From positions 1-64,000 of the IMG/VR virus record IMGVR_UViG_3300009365_003824: a DNA stretch of 64,000 nt. The stretch is one strand, 5' to 3'. Positions 42,469 to 50,933 of this stretch are shown here, piece by piece. Source of the stretch: a virus. Under the pieces are notes generated by a model, which was not told the DNA's origin, did no database searches, and saw nothing but the letters and a program-made list of their open reading frames with translations. The translations under genes were made by a program, and so were the position numbers. Positions within the stretch are counted from its first letter, which is position 1; every line of letters starts with the position of its first letter.

Positions 42469-42534
42469 GTTAATATCATAAACCAATTAATTATGAATTA
42501 CAAGACTAAATAATAGTAAATTCAAGGATGTGAA

Positions 42535-43458
42535 ATGGCACAAAAAAGCAACCCTAATCCAAAGAAACCAGTCGTTGAAAAAGAAATCAGCGAGAAGGAA
42601 ATCATCTTAGATGCCGTCCTACACAGTGCTTCCGAAGGTATTGTAATTGCCGATCAAGATGGCAAATTTATTTTATGGAATGATGCTGCTAGAGAAATCG
42701 TTGGAATGGGTTCCCAAGATGTAGATCCAGATAAATACCCAGCAATATATGGCACTTACAAAGATGAAGAATGCACCAATCTATTCAAAGCGGAAGAGTT
42801 GCCATTATTTCGGGCTATTCGAGGCGATGTATTCACCAATGTTGAAATGTTTCTAAAAAACGACCATGTTGACTTTCGTTGCATTCTGTTGAGTGGTCGC
42901 CCATATTTTGGCAAAAATGGAAAAAGAGGCGGCGTTTTAATGTTCAGAGACGTTACAGATGTATGTAAGGCTAAACAAATTGAACAATATTACAAGAAGT
43001 TTTACCATTCTGTTCCTATATCGTTTTTTACTACTTCAATAAAAGACGGAACATTTATCCGAGCCAATCCTTACTGTGTTCGTATGTTGGGATTTGAAAC
43101 ATTTGAAGAGATGGCCAGGAGGATAAAGTCCACAGATTTATATGTCGATCTTGATGATCGCAAAGTGCTGATTGAAGAGCTTCTAAATAACCATAAAGTG
43201 ACGGCTCATCCAGTGCATATTAAGTTGTTAAATGGAGAAGAAAGGTGGGTCGAAGTAACAGCCAGCCTTTGCAGGTGTGGTAAATTCCCTATGTGTGATA
43301 AAGGATGCGGTGCGTGTTTTGAGGGTTTGTTGTTTGATATTACCAAAAAGAAAAAAATGGAAGATGAGTTGTCGCAATTAAGAGAAGCTCGTGTGCGAGC
43401 TATGAAAGATATTAATTTAGCCATTGAAGAAAAATTAAAAACTTACCAAGGCAAATAA
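42535..43458 (+). CDS. Tandem PAS-domain sensory protein without output domain
   Basis: 307 residues; aagga lies upstream. First PAS: ILDAVLHSASEGIVIADQDG, LWNDAAREIVG, GGVLMFRDVTD (about 25-145). Second PAS: YHSVPISFFTTSIKDGTFI, ANPYCVRMLGFETFEEM, VEVTASL, LLFDITKKK (about 155-275). A cysteine cluster (C246, C248, C254, C258, C261) is inserted before the last strand of PAS 2 and could bind a metal or Fe-S cluster. The end is a coiled coil. No histidine kinase, cyclase or DNA-binding domain follows, so it likely acts by protein contacts, perhaps on a host two-component system. PAS proteins are rare in phages. Confidence 0.88.
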   Translation: MAQKSNPNPKKPVVEKEISEKEIILDAVLHSASEGIVIADQDGKFILWNDAAREIVGMGSQDVDPDKYPAIYGTYKDEECTNLFKAEELPLFRAIRGDVFTNVEMFLKNDHVDFRCILLSGRPYFGKNGKRGGVLMFRDVTDVCKAKQIEQYYKKFYHSVPISFFTTSIKDGTFIRANPYCVRMLGFETFEEMARRIKSTDLYVDLDDRKVLIEELLNNHKVTAHPVHIKLLNGEERWVEVTASLCRCGKFPMCDKGCGACFEGLLFDITKKKKMEDELSQLREARVRAMKDINLAIEEKLKTYQGK

Positions 43459-44298
43459 ATGCTACACATTTTCCCAAATAATGCCAGGTTAAAGAATGGC
43501 AAAATAGCAGTGGTGTTTCATGGAATAGTGGGGGGATTAACAGACAGAAATGGTTTGGGAGAACTTATAGATGTCGAAATTTGTGCCAAAACATTCAAAC
43601 ATAATGTGCTATCGCATTACGATTGTGATATTTTTGCTCATTCTTGGACGATAGAAGCCAAAGATAAAATAAATGAAATTTACCGACCCACAGCTTCCCT
43701 TTTTCAGCCTCAAGAGTTCTTTGGTTTGAACAAAAACAACAACGACAAAGGGGTGGGAACTCTTCGATTTAGAACCATTAGCAGGTATGAAAGTTTACGT
43801 CGGGCCATGAAGTTAAAACAGGACCACGAGAAAAAACACAACTTTAAATATCAACTGGTTTTAATGGTAAGATACGATCTTGTGTTTTTTAAAAGGGTTT
43901 ATTTAGAAAGATTTCTTCCTAGTAGGTTTTACATCTGTGGAGAACCGTATTGGTATGATAATCCTGGTTATACACCTCGGAAAATTAACCCAAATAGACG
44001 AAACATCTGTCTCCACGATATTATTTTTGTATCTGGGTCAAAAAATGCAGATCGATTTGTCACAATGGTAGATGATATAGATTCAAAATATACACCAAAC
44101 CCCCACAGAATGCTATTTTATAAATTGCACGATATGTTTCCCAATTACCCAGATGCAGTTCATATAGGCTTTGATAGGTATATAGACATGGAAATTTATC
44201 GCATGGTTATGAATCCATCACAGAGCAAGCATGGATTTAAATTTGGCGGGAATGAAACCAAACAGAGATTGGAAGAACTGCTAAAGGAAATTAAATAA
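43459..44298 (+). CDS. Putative glycosyltransferase-like protein
   Basis: 279 residues; its ATG follows the PAS gene stop directly. IAVVFHGIVGG at the N-terminus, an acidic YDCDIFAHSW, LVLMVRYDLVFFKRV with an RYD motif resembling the metal site of some glycan-transfer proteins, and HDIIFVSGSKNADRF. I cannot assign a family. The neighbours (methyltransferase, cupin, nucleotidyltransferase-kinase) support a glycan role. Confidence 0.6.
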   Translation: MLHIFPNNARLKNGKIAVVFHGIVGGLTDRNGLGELIDVEICAKTFKHNVLSHYDCDIFAHSWTIEAKDKINEIYRPTASLFQPQEFFGLNKNNNDKGVGTLRFRTISRYESLRRAMKLKQDHEKKHNFKYQLVLMVRYDLVFFKRVYLERFLPSRFYICGEPYWYDNPGYTPRKINPNRRNICLHDIIFVSGSKNADRFVTMVDDIDSKYTPNPHRMLFYKLHDMFPNYPDAVHIGFDRYIDMEIYRMVMNPSQSKHGFKFGGNETKQRLEELLKEIK

Positions 44299-45056
44299 TG
44301 AGGATAGAAATTGATTTTTTGGCATCCTTAGCACGATTTACCGAAGCTAAGACCATAGTTGAAGTGGGCGTCATGCATGGAGATGTGGCCGTTCATCTTT
44401 GCAAGGCCGCAAACCAAAATAATGGAAAATATTGCGGATTTGATGTCTGGCACAGGCATGGGTTAAAGTCACAATTCAAACAACTGGGTAGCAAAGAAGC
44501 TGTTAATAAAAGGTTGCTTCAAACAGGGTGTAAAGGCTTCACTTTAACAAAAATAGATACATTGAAAAATAGGAATGTATTTATCGATCACTTGAAACAA
44601 CAGTGTCCAAATGGAATTGATTTTGCATTCATAGATGCTTGTCATTCGTATTATGGTATAGCAAATGATTTTTTCGCAGTATATCCATTGTTGACACCCG
44701 CAGGTGTAGTTGCCTTTCACGATACTGCCAAAATAGATGGTTGTAGGGAGTTTGTCTTAGATTTAAGAACTAAATACAACGACGGAACCTTTGATGTTTC
44801 AGACTACCCATTTGGTTTGGGTAATCGTAGGTGTGGAGTCTCTATCCTGACTAAAAGATCGTATCCTGTATTAGATTTGGGCATTGATGAAGTCTGTGGT
44901 AGTGTCTCGTCCGCTGAAGAAATAGAGGCCAGAGAAATATCTTGGCATCAGCAAGAAATTAAAGATAAGCCCATTATGCCGACTAAATATGATGGTCAAA
45001 TGTTGCTTGATAAAATAGGCACATATAAACGAAGAAAATTAGGGGCGACAAAATGA
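44298..45056 (+). CDS. Class I SAM-dependent methyltransferase
   Basis: 252 residues. Motif I is IVEVGVMHGDVAVHLCKAA, the acidic strand-2 end is YCGFDVWH, and FAFIDACHSYYGIANDF with VVAFHDTAK fits the Methyltransf_24 type. The substrate is unknown; sugar O-methylation is the most natural role next to glycan genes. Starts 1 bp inside the preceding stop and overlaps the cupin by 4 bp. Confidence 0.82.
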   Translation: MRIEIDFLASLARFTEAKTIVEVGVMHGDVAVHLCKAANQNNGKYCGFDVWHRHGLKSQFKQLGSKEAVNKRLLQTGCKGFTLTKIDTLKNRNVFIDHLKQQCPNGIDFAFIDACHSYYGIANDFFAVYPLLTPAGVVAFHDTAKIDGCREFVLDLRTKYNDGTFDVSDYPFGLGNRRCGVSILTKRSYPVLDLGIDEVCGSVSSAEEIEAREISWHQQEIKDKPIMPTKYDGQMLLDKIGTYKRRKLGATK

Positions 45057-45397
45057 TAAGTCACACTGATAAACCTTGGGGATACGAAGAGCTTTTAGAG
45101 CACAATGATCACTATGTCCTCAAAAGAATTTTTATGAAAGAGGGCCACTGTTGCAGTTTGCAGTATCACAAGGAAAAACATGAAACGATATATATTGTAT
45201 CAGGAGAAATGAAGTTTGTTCATGGAGATGCTGAGGATGCATTGCAAACTGATGTTTTAGTCGAAGGTCAATTTCGTGCGGTGCCACCCAACAAAATACA
45301 CAGGATGTGCGGAAAAACGGATTGTCTTTATTTGGAGGCATCCACCCCGCAATTAGAAGATTTAGTTAGGGTAGAGGATTTTTACAATAGAAAATGA
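45053..45397 (+). CDS. Cupin, mannose-6-phosphate isomerase type II-like
   Basis: 114 residues. KPWGYEELLE at the start, YHKEKHETIYIVSGEM is the metal-binding H-x-H-x(3-4)-E element, and PPNKIHRMCG gives the last histidine. This cupin type is found fused to sugar nucleotidyltransferases (ManC) or alone in sugar pathways. Here it directly precedes a nucleotidyltransferase-kinase fusion (4-bp overlap), so isomerisation of a sugar phosphate is plausible. Confidence 0.82.
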   Translation: MISHTDKPWGYEELLEHNDHYVLKRIFMKEGHCCSLQYHKEKHETIYIVSGEMKFVHGDAEDALQTDVLVEGQFRAVPPNKIHRMCGKTDCLYLEASTPQLEDLVRVEDFYNRK

Positions 45398-46941
45398 AGG
45401 TATTAATTACTACAAGCGGCCTGGGCACTAGACTAGGCGACCTCACCAAATATACCAACAAGGCTTTAATTAAACTGGGCGATAAAGCTGTAATATCTCA
45501 CATAATTGACACATATCCTTATGCTGATTTTGTGATAACTTTGGGGTATTTGGGCGATTATGTAAAACAATATTTAGAAATAGCACATCCAGACAGGAAT
45601 TTTGAGTTTGTTTATGTCGATCCATATAGCGGCCCCGGAAGCGGTCTTATCAAGTCTCTGTCTTTTGCTAGAAATCTGCTTCAAACACCATTCATATTCC
45701 ACGCTTGCGACACCATAGTTAATTACAAGCCCAACCTCACTTCAAATTGGATGGCTTGCGTTGAATCAGAACAATCAGATGCTTTTAGAACCGTTCGCAC
45801 AACAAATAACAAGATTACCAGAATAAATGAAAAGGGTGAAATTGATTACGACTTTGCTTACATAGGTGTTGCTGGAATAATAGATTACCGCCTATTCTGG
45901 GAGATTGTGGATTCTCTGTTGACTGGCTACATTGAGGATTCTAGTGATTGTCATATTTTGATGGAAATGTTAAATACCGTTTCCATTAATTTAGTAAAAA
46001 TTGATGATTGGGATGATACGGGTGGTGTCGAAAGATTAAATAAAGCCAAACAAAAACACCCCAATAAATACAATGTGTTGGACAAACCCGAAGAGGCCAT
46101 ATATTTCGTAAACAATACAGTAATTAAGTTTTTCCGAAATTCCACTATTTGCAAAAACAGGGTAACGAGAGCATCTGCATTAAGAACACTGGTTCCAGAA
46201 ATAACATCCTCTACAGAAAACTTTTACAAATACCCCTTAGCTAATGGTGTTTTGTTAGCCAGCGACATCACACAAGAAAGGATTTCTAACTTAGTGGAGT
46301 GGGCCAAACAAAACCTTTGGCACCCGGTTTCTGTAGATTCTAAGACTTTCAAAGGCAAGTGTTATGAATTTTACAAAGAAAAAACAAAGGGCAGAATAGC
46401 CAAATTTATAAAAAACTCTAACATGCCAGATAGAGAGTGTGTGATCAATAATCATACAGTGCCTAGCTGTGAATCGCTATTAAGCCAAGTAGATTGGGAG
46501 TTACTATGTGAAACAGAACCAACTTGTTTTCATGGTGATTTCATATTAGACAACATCCTCTTCACACTGGATTCATTTGTTTTATTAGATTGGAGGCAGG
46601 ATTTTGCAGGAGACGTTGTAGCGGGAGATAAATATTATGATTTGTCTAAATTAAACCATAATTTAACGCTTAATCACGATATTTTGACACAGGGGTTGTT
46701 TACAATTGATATAACTGATAAAGCAATCAAATGCGATGTGCTTAGAAGCCACAACATGGTGCAATGCCAACAGTTTTATCTTGATGCACTGGCAGCAAAT
46801 GGTTTTAACCTCAACAAGATTGAGGTTCTTACGCCTCTAATTTGGTTGAACATGTCACCACTACACACCTATCCATTGAATAATTTCCTGTTTTATTTCG
46901 GCAGATATAATTTGTGGAGAGCATTATGCGGGAACAAATAG
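45394..46941 (+). CDS. Nucleotidyltransferase-kinase fusion, LicC-LicA-like
   Basis: 515 residues. Residues 1-230: nucleotidyltransferase with SGLGTRLGDLTKYTNKAL, DTI as the acidic site (HACDTIV) and a DDWDDTGG end. Residues 245-515: APH/choline-kinase fold with the catalytic HGDFILDN (H380) and the metal-binding Asp in LLDWRQD (D399). Together they could phosphorylate an alcohol and activate it as an NDP derivative. A fused LicC-LicA protein is known from Treponema denticola (recalled, not checked). Two LicD-like genes in this window would complete the path. Other substrates, for instance a sugar, remain possible. Confidence 0.8.
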   Translation: MKVLITTSGLGTRLGDLTKYTNKALIKLGDKAVISHIIDTYPYADFVITLGYLGDYVKQYLEIAHPDRNFEFVYVDPYSGPGSGLIKSLSFARNLLQTPFIFHACDTIVNYKPNLTSNWMACVESEQSDAFRTVRTTNNKITRINEKGEIDYDFAYIGVAGIIDYRLFWEIVDSLLTGYIEDSSDCHILMEMLNTVSINLVKIDDWDDTGGVERLNKAKQKHPNKYNVLDKPEEAIYFVNNTVIKFFRNSTICKNRVTRASALRTLVPEITSSTENFYKYPLANGVLLASDITQERISNLVEWAKQNLWHPVSVDSKTFKGKCYEFYKEKTKGRIAKFIKNSNMPDRECVINNHTVPSCESLLSQVDWELLCETEPTCFHGDFILDNILFTLDSFVLLDWRQDFAGDVVAGDKYYDLSKLNHNLTLNHDILTQGLFTIDITDKAIKCDVLRSHNMVQCQQFYLDALAANGFNLNKIEVLTPLIWLNMSPLHTYPLNNFLFYFGRYNLWRALCGNK

Positions 46942-47914
46942 AAAAAACCAAATTGTTTTTAGGCCCAATGACAAAAAACATTGTTGATGGAGTTGTGGTT
47001 TGTAAAAACGTGGGCCTCATACCTTCAAGAAGACAGGTAGATCATACAGGTGGTTATGTAAACAACTGGACTACAGAAACTTTTAGTTCTTATGTTAGAA
47101 TTACGAATAAATCTACATTGATATGCAGGGATCACGGTGGAATAGGACAAGGTTCCGCAGGGATCACGGTGGAATAGGACAAGGTTCCGTTCCAGATTCG
47201 GGTGTAGATTCATTGTTATGTGATGCCAAAATGTTGGATATAATCCATATTGACCCGTGGAAATCACTAGGTTTTGAAGATAGCATTCAATATACCGTGG
47301 ATTTGATGGAAAGATGCAGCAACATAAATAATAGATGTCTGTTTGAAATAGGCACAGAGGAGGCCATCTTCCCAATGACAACTGAGATGCTTGAAGAACT
47401 TATCCGAAAAGTAAAAGAGTTGTCTTCTCATTATCCAAAAATAATTTATGCTGTTATTCAGTCGGGAACATCGCTGAAAAGTGGAATCAATACTGGCAAT
47501 TACGACAGGAATAGATTGATTAAAATGATCAAAATATGTTCTGATAATGGCCTGTTGTCCAAGGAGCATAATGGAGATTATTTAGAACCTAAGCAGATGA
47601 AAGAAAAATTTGAATTAGGATTGTCAGCCATTAACATAGCGCCTGAAGTTGCACACATAGAAACCGAGCTTATTCTCGATAGACTTTCTCCTAAAAAGAA
47701 ACAGATGTGGTTCGCCCTGTGTTTAGAACAAGGCAGTTGGAAAAAATGGTTTCCTGAAAATTACGATCCTGATGCCAATAAATATGAAGTGATAAGACTT
47801 TGCGGGCACTATGTTTTGAGTCGCCCCGAATTTAAAAAAATTTACGATATATCACAAGTTTCTGAAGATGTGATAAAAGATGTGAAAAACTTCATTAAAA
47901 AGAGGGTTCCATGA
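46926..47914 (+). pseudogene. GatZ/KbaZ-like aldolase-family gene broken by a 32-bp duplication
   Basis: The frame from ATG 46926 (ggagag upstream) stops at 47177; the continuing frame runs to 47914. If one of the two 32-bp copies is removed, a single 318-residue frame results. The restored protein resembles tagatose-bisphosphate aldolase subunits GatZ/KbaZ: VDHTGGYVNNWTTETFSSYV, the metal-type CRDHGGIGQG, IIHIDPWK, FEIGTEEAIFP, VIQSGTS. The break falls exactly in the CRDHGGIGQG motif. Both halves keep good coding character, so the event is recent, reversible or an assembly error. Flanking glycan genes suggest a sugar substrate. Confidence 0.85.
47125..47188 (+). repeat. Exact 32-bp tandem duplication causing a frameshift
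   Basis: Two identical adjacent 32-bp units (47125-47156 and 47157-47188), each running from gcagggatcacgg to ggttcc. 32 is not a multiple of 3, so two copies shift the frame and one copy restores it. Confidence 0.97.
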
Positions 47915-48270
47915 TAGAAAGACCCAAGACTTTATTCGTTGACATTGACGGAACCTTGTTATTCCACCACGGTTGCGGCAATCTTCAAGCTAATACGCAA
48001 CCAGTGCTCTTAGCAGGAGTGCATAAAAAATTTGATGAGTGGGATAGAAAAGGCTATAGGATATTTTTAGTAACTGGACGTAGAGAAAGCGAACGCAAAA
48101 AGACAGAAGAACAACTGCAATCTGTAGGTATTGTGTATGATGGTCTAATTATGGGCATTGGTGGTGGAGTTAGAGTGTTAATTAATGATTTAAAAGAAGA
48201 ATCAAAAGACCCTACTGCGTTGGCAATTTGCATTGAACGCAACGAAGGCATAGAGAATATAAATGTTTAA
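47911..48270 (+). CDS. Small HAD-superfamily phosphatase
   Basis: 119 residues. Motif I FVDIDGTLL (D11, D13), motif II in FLVTGRRESER, and a late GVRVLINDL for the acidic motif IV. A short cap-less HAD, as in sugar-phosphate or polynucleotide-type phosphatases. It overlaps the aldolase-like gene by 4 bp, so it belongs to the same glycan operon. Convergent with the next minus-strand gene (4-bp overlap). Confidence 0.85.
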   Translation: MIERPKTLFVDIDGTLLFHHGCGNLQANTQPVLLAGVHKKFDEWDRKGYRIFLVTGRRESERKKTEEQLQSVGIVYDGLIMGIGGGVRVLINDLKEESKDPTALAICIERNEGIENINV

Positions 48271-48833
48271 TTATGGACAAATAGAACCCTGTTAATTTTT
48301 CCCACTCTAACATTTTCTTCTAAGACTTTATTAGCAAGCAACCAATCAGCGGCCACATCACCTGGGTCCAAACCACCAGCCCTTAAAACCAACTCTCTGC
48401 GTATAGCAAAAGCCCCCATGTCTATTCGTCCTATGGCCAATTCAGTGGTTAATTTTTTATATAGAAAATAACTATGCACCATGTCCCAATAGATAAAATC
48501 TAATTCGTGTTTAATCTTGTTGACTTCTGCTACGAAAGTAGGGCAATAATAATTGTCATGGCCTGAAAACACAATGAAGTCACCAGAGGCTTTTTCTAGT
48601 CCAAAATTTCTAGCATGATGTCCCCATTGTCCTTTGTAGGGTATGTGAAAATATTTAATTTTCTCCCGGTTGTCAGCCACATACCCATAAATTATATCAT
48701 CTGCTCTTTTGTCTGGCCCATCACATACCAAAATCAACTCCCAGTTTGGATCATTTTGGCATAACATGCAATTCACAATTATGTGAATACAGTTAATCCT
48801 TTTGTACACGGGGACGATTAAAGAAATCGGCAT
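48267..48833 (-). CDS. Family 2 glycosyltransferase, short
   Basis: 188 residues from ATG 48833 (gtagagg just upstream; ATG 48851 is also possible). MPISLIVPVYKRINCIHIIV, LILVCDGPDKR, HARNFGLEKASGDFIVFSGHDNYY is the family 2 core, with GHDN replacing the usual DxD. Shorter than usual, so it may be a minimal GT-A domain. It overlaps the preceding glycosyltransferase by 41 bp. Confidence 0.8.
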   Translation of the reverse strand: MPISLIVPVYKRINCIHIIVNCMLCQNDPNWELILVCDGPDKRADDIIYGYVADNREKIKYFHIPYKGQWGHHARNFGLEKASGDFIVFSGHDNYYCPTFVAEVNKIKHELDFIYWDMVHSYFLYKKLTTELAIGRIDMGAFAIRRELVLRAGGLDPGDVAADWLLANKVLEENVRVGKINRVLFVHN

Positions 48834-49839
48834 TGCCTCTACCTGTTCCATTCTTTCTTAATTGTTTACTTTTGTCGCTGATTTTACTAACTGATCTAGA
48901 TACTAACTTAGCGTCACTGCCAAAATACCTTTTGTAAAACGCATGAACGTGTGGGAGCTTTTCTTCCATTTTTTGCTCAATCTGAGTCAGATGGTATGCA
49001 CCCAAACGAAGTCGTTCCATTCTAGCGTGTCGGTTAGGAGACTGTGTGAACACCCCGTAATGATATACACATTCTTCTTTGGTAACTTGACTTAATTTAA
49101 CAATTTTTTTATCTTGCTCTTCTAGTCTGCGTTTTAAGAAAGACCCTATTTCATAAGTAACAATATCAATCTGCCTAGCTTCTTCTCCTGCTACATGTTG
49201 GTCGCCACCGTTATATTCTAAATCTGCAAAACCCTCAACAAATGGACCTTCCATCCAGTAACCAGACCATCTATGTGATTCTTCTTTTTTTACTATCGTA
49301 AATTCGGTGCCCAATTTAGGAAATGTCAAATAGGTTTTATCTTTTATCTTAGACACCCTTAGCCTGTTTGTGTCTTCAAATCTAGGATCTTCATAAAAGA
49401 CCGCACCAACTGATGGCATATTAATTTCTTCTTTTACAGCACACCAGCTTGGATCTAGAATTAATACATCATCATGCATAACCAAATAGTCTTTTGTAAA
49501 AACCCAAGGATATGCTGAATCTAAGGCTTGACCTTGACCAATACGAGACCATGTTCTTTGAACGGTAATGGGAATATATTCTCTAATTTTTTCTAAGAAA
49601 ATCTGCTTCCTATCTTGGTTTACAAGATTTCCAGTCCTTTTATCAGGACCATTGATAGACACGATGATGTGTTTTAGATAATCTGTTGAATTTAAGAATA
49701 GACTCACAATGCTAAGAGCCAGCATTTGAGGCGGGCAATTATAAGTAGGAACAATGGCTGTAATGCCATCATTGGCATCTTCACTTATTGCCTTTTGCTC
49801 ATCAAAAAAGTGCAGTTTTTTACCATTTTGCTTTAGCAT
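48793..49839 (-). CDS. GT-A glycosyltransferase B2
   Basis: 348 residues. GITAIVPTYNCPPQMLALSI, HIIVSINGPDKRTGN, TWSRIGQGQALDSAYPWV, VMHDDVLIL. Paralogue of the protein at 33313-34359, and of equal length. The C-terminal region (YHYGVFTQSPNRHARMERL) differs. It follows a terminator hairpin after the RmlA-like gene and has no clear Shine-Dalgarno. Confidence 0.8.
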   Translation of the reverse strand: MLKQNGKKLHFFDEQKAISEDANDGITAIVPTYNCPPQMLALSIVSLFLNSTDYLKHIIVSINGPDKRTGNLVNQDRKQIFLEKIREYIPITVQRTWSRIGQGQALDSAYPWVFTKDYLVMHDDVLILDPSWCAVKEEINMPSVGAVFYEDPRFEDTNRLRVSKIKDKTYLTFPKLGTEFTIVKKEESHRWSGYWMEGPFVEGFADLEYNGGDQHVAGEEARQIDIVTYEIGSFLKRRLEEQDKKIVKLSQVTKEECVYHYGVFTQSPNRHARMERLRLGAYHLTQIEQKMEEKLPHVHAFYKRYFGSDAKLVSRSVSKISDKSKQLRKNGTGRGNADFFNRPRVQKD

Positions 49840-49852
49840 ATCTTAAATAAGA

Positions 49853-49881
49853 AAGTCGCCCCTAAAAATTAGGGGCGACTT
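49853..49881. terminator. Terminator after the RmlA-like gene
   Basis: aagtcgcccctaa / ttaggggcgactt, a near-perfect stem with a short A/T loop, located between the stop of the gene at 49891 and the ATG at 49839. On the minus strand it is followed by tcttattt. Confidence 0.8.
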
Positions 49882-49890
49882 CACCGTTCC

Positions 49891-50622
49891 TCAACTCTGA
49901 CGCTTCCAGTTAAAGACCTCGCAACATGTTTCCATATACACTTCTAGGCTTTCACCAGCATCTCGCCACCAACCATCAAGGAGATTAGCTTTTAACAAGC
50001 CATCTTTTAAATAAAGATTATTCAAATCAGTTATTTCCAGTTCCCCCCTGGCCGAAGGGCTTAAAGAATTGATATACTCCCAAACCCTACTGTCATACAT
50101 GTAAATCCCGGTGGCAATGAGATTAGACTTGGGGTTTTTGGGCTTCTCTATAATTGATAGAACATTTCCATCGTCATCTGTTTCTACTACACCATACCAT
50201 TCTGGATGTTCTACTTTAGTTAGAAAAATTCTAGCACCATTGGGATTGGTTGTAAATTCTTCTACAGCTTTTGGGAATGGATTTTCAACTAAATTATCTG
50301 CCAAAACAACACACATGGGATCATCTCCCACGAAACTTTCAGCATAAGATAGTGCGTCCGCAATCCCTCTGGGTTCATCTTGATAGGTGTAGTGGAGGCG
50401 TTTTAATCCAAACTCCTCCCCGTTTCCTAATATTCTAAGAAATTCTCCTGCTGCGTTGCCTCCGCAAACCAAGAGAATGTCGGTCACTCCACTTTCGACA
50501 AGTGACCTGATTGGATAATAAATCATTGGTTGATCACAAACAGGCAAAAGACATTTGTTTGTGACTTTTGTAAGCGGTTTAAGGCGTGTACCTAGACCAC
50601 CAGCCAGAATAATACCTTTCAT
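49891..50622 (-). CDS. Glucose-1-phosphate thymidylyltransferase-like (RmlA family)
   Basis: 243 residues, short-form RmlA. IILAGGLGTRLKPLTKVTNK is the activating signature, then YQDEPRGIADALSYAESFV, VLADN, the sugar-binding EHPEWYGVVE and IIEKPKNPKSN, and WWRDAGE near the end. It makes dTDP- or UDP-hexose from the hexose 1-phosphate. It supplies donors for the many glycosyltransferases here. Terminators on both sides make it a nearly monocistronic unit. Confidence 0.9.
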   Translation of the reverse strand: MKGIILAGGLGTRLKPLTKVTNKCLLPVCDQPMIYYPIRSLVESGVTDILLVCGGNAAGEFLRILGNGEEFGLKRLHYTYQDEPRGIADALSYAESFVGDDPMCVVLADNLVENPFPKAVEEFTTNPNGARIFLTKVEHPEWYGVVETDDDGNVLSIIEKPKNPKSNLIATGIYMYDSRVWEYINSLSPSARGELEITDLNNLYLKDGLLKANLLDGWWRDAGESLEVYMETCCEVFNWKRQS

Positions 50623-50677
50623 TATTTTATCTCCGATTGCCTTTCAAAGCTCGAAGATAATATAGTTAGTAGTACAT

Positions 50678-50722
50678 AAAAAAAACCCACTCTACCCCGA
50701 CAGATGCAAGGGGCAGAGTGGG
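50678..50722 (-). terminator. Rho-independent terminator
   Basis: ggggcagagtggg pairs with cccactctacccc (12 of 13 bp, plus one wobble), followed on the minus strand by a T8 run. It ends the transcript of the two small genes at 50742-51204. Confidence 0.92.
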
Positions 50723-50741
50723 CCGACCATGAAAAGGTCTT

Positions 50742-50933
50742 CTATACGGCTACGGCGGCGTCTGTTGATGACCAGCCACGAGATACATCAATGACATATT
50801 CGCCCGATTCTAATTCATCTTGGGCCATTTCTTCCGCATCAGACGAAGAAGGGCAGCTAAACTGCAACTTTCTCCGTTTCGGCCTCTTGGTGTCCAGATT
50901 CTTCCTCTCCACGATCACTTGGTAGTTCGGCAT
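50742..50933 (-). CDS. Small hypothetical protein overlapping its neighbour
   Basis: 63 residues. A basic N-terminal strand-like part (YQVIVERKNLDTKRPKRRKL), then acidic and ending SRGWSSTDAAVAV. It overlaps the 3' end of the gene at 50857-51204 by 77 bp in another frame; aggagg stands 12 nt before its ATG. The strong terminator directly after its stop supports it as the last gene of this unit. Confidence 0.6.
   Translation of the reverse strand: MPNYQVIVERKNLDTKRPKRRKLQFSCPSSSDAEEMAQDELESGEYVIDVSRGWSSTDAAVAV

Noticed and set aside
46829-47020. Minus-strand frame over the start of the aldolase-like gene
   Set aside because: No start signal, and it is antisense to two coding regions on the plus strand.
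49853-49881. Similarity of aattaggggcgac to sequence near 45045
   Set aside because: About 13 shared bases only, in coding sequence at one site and a terminator at the other; likely chance.
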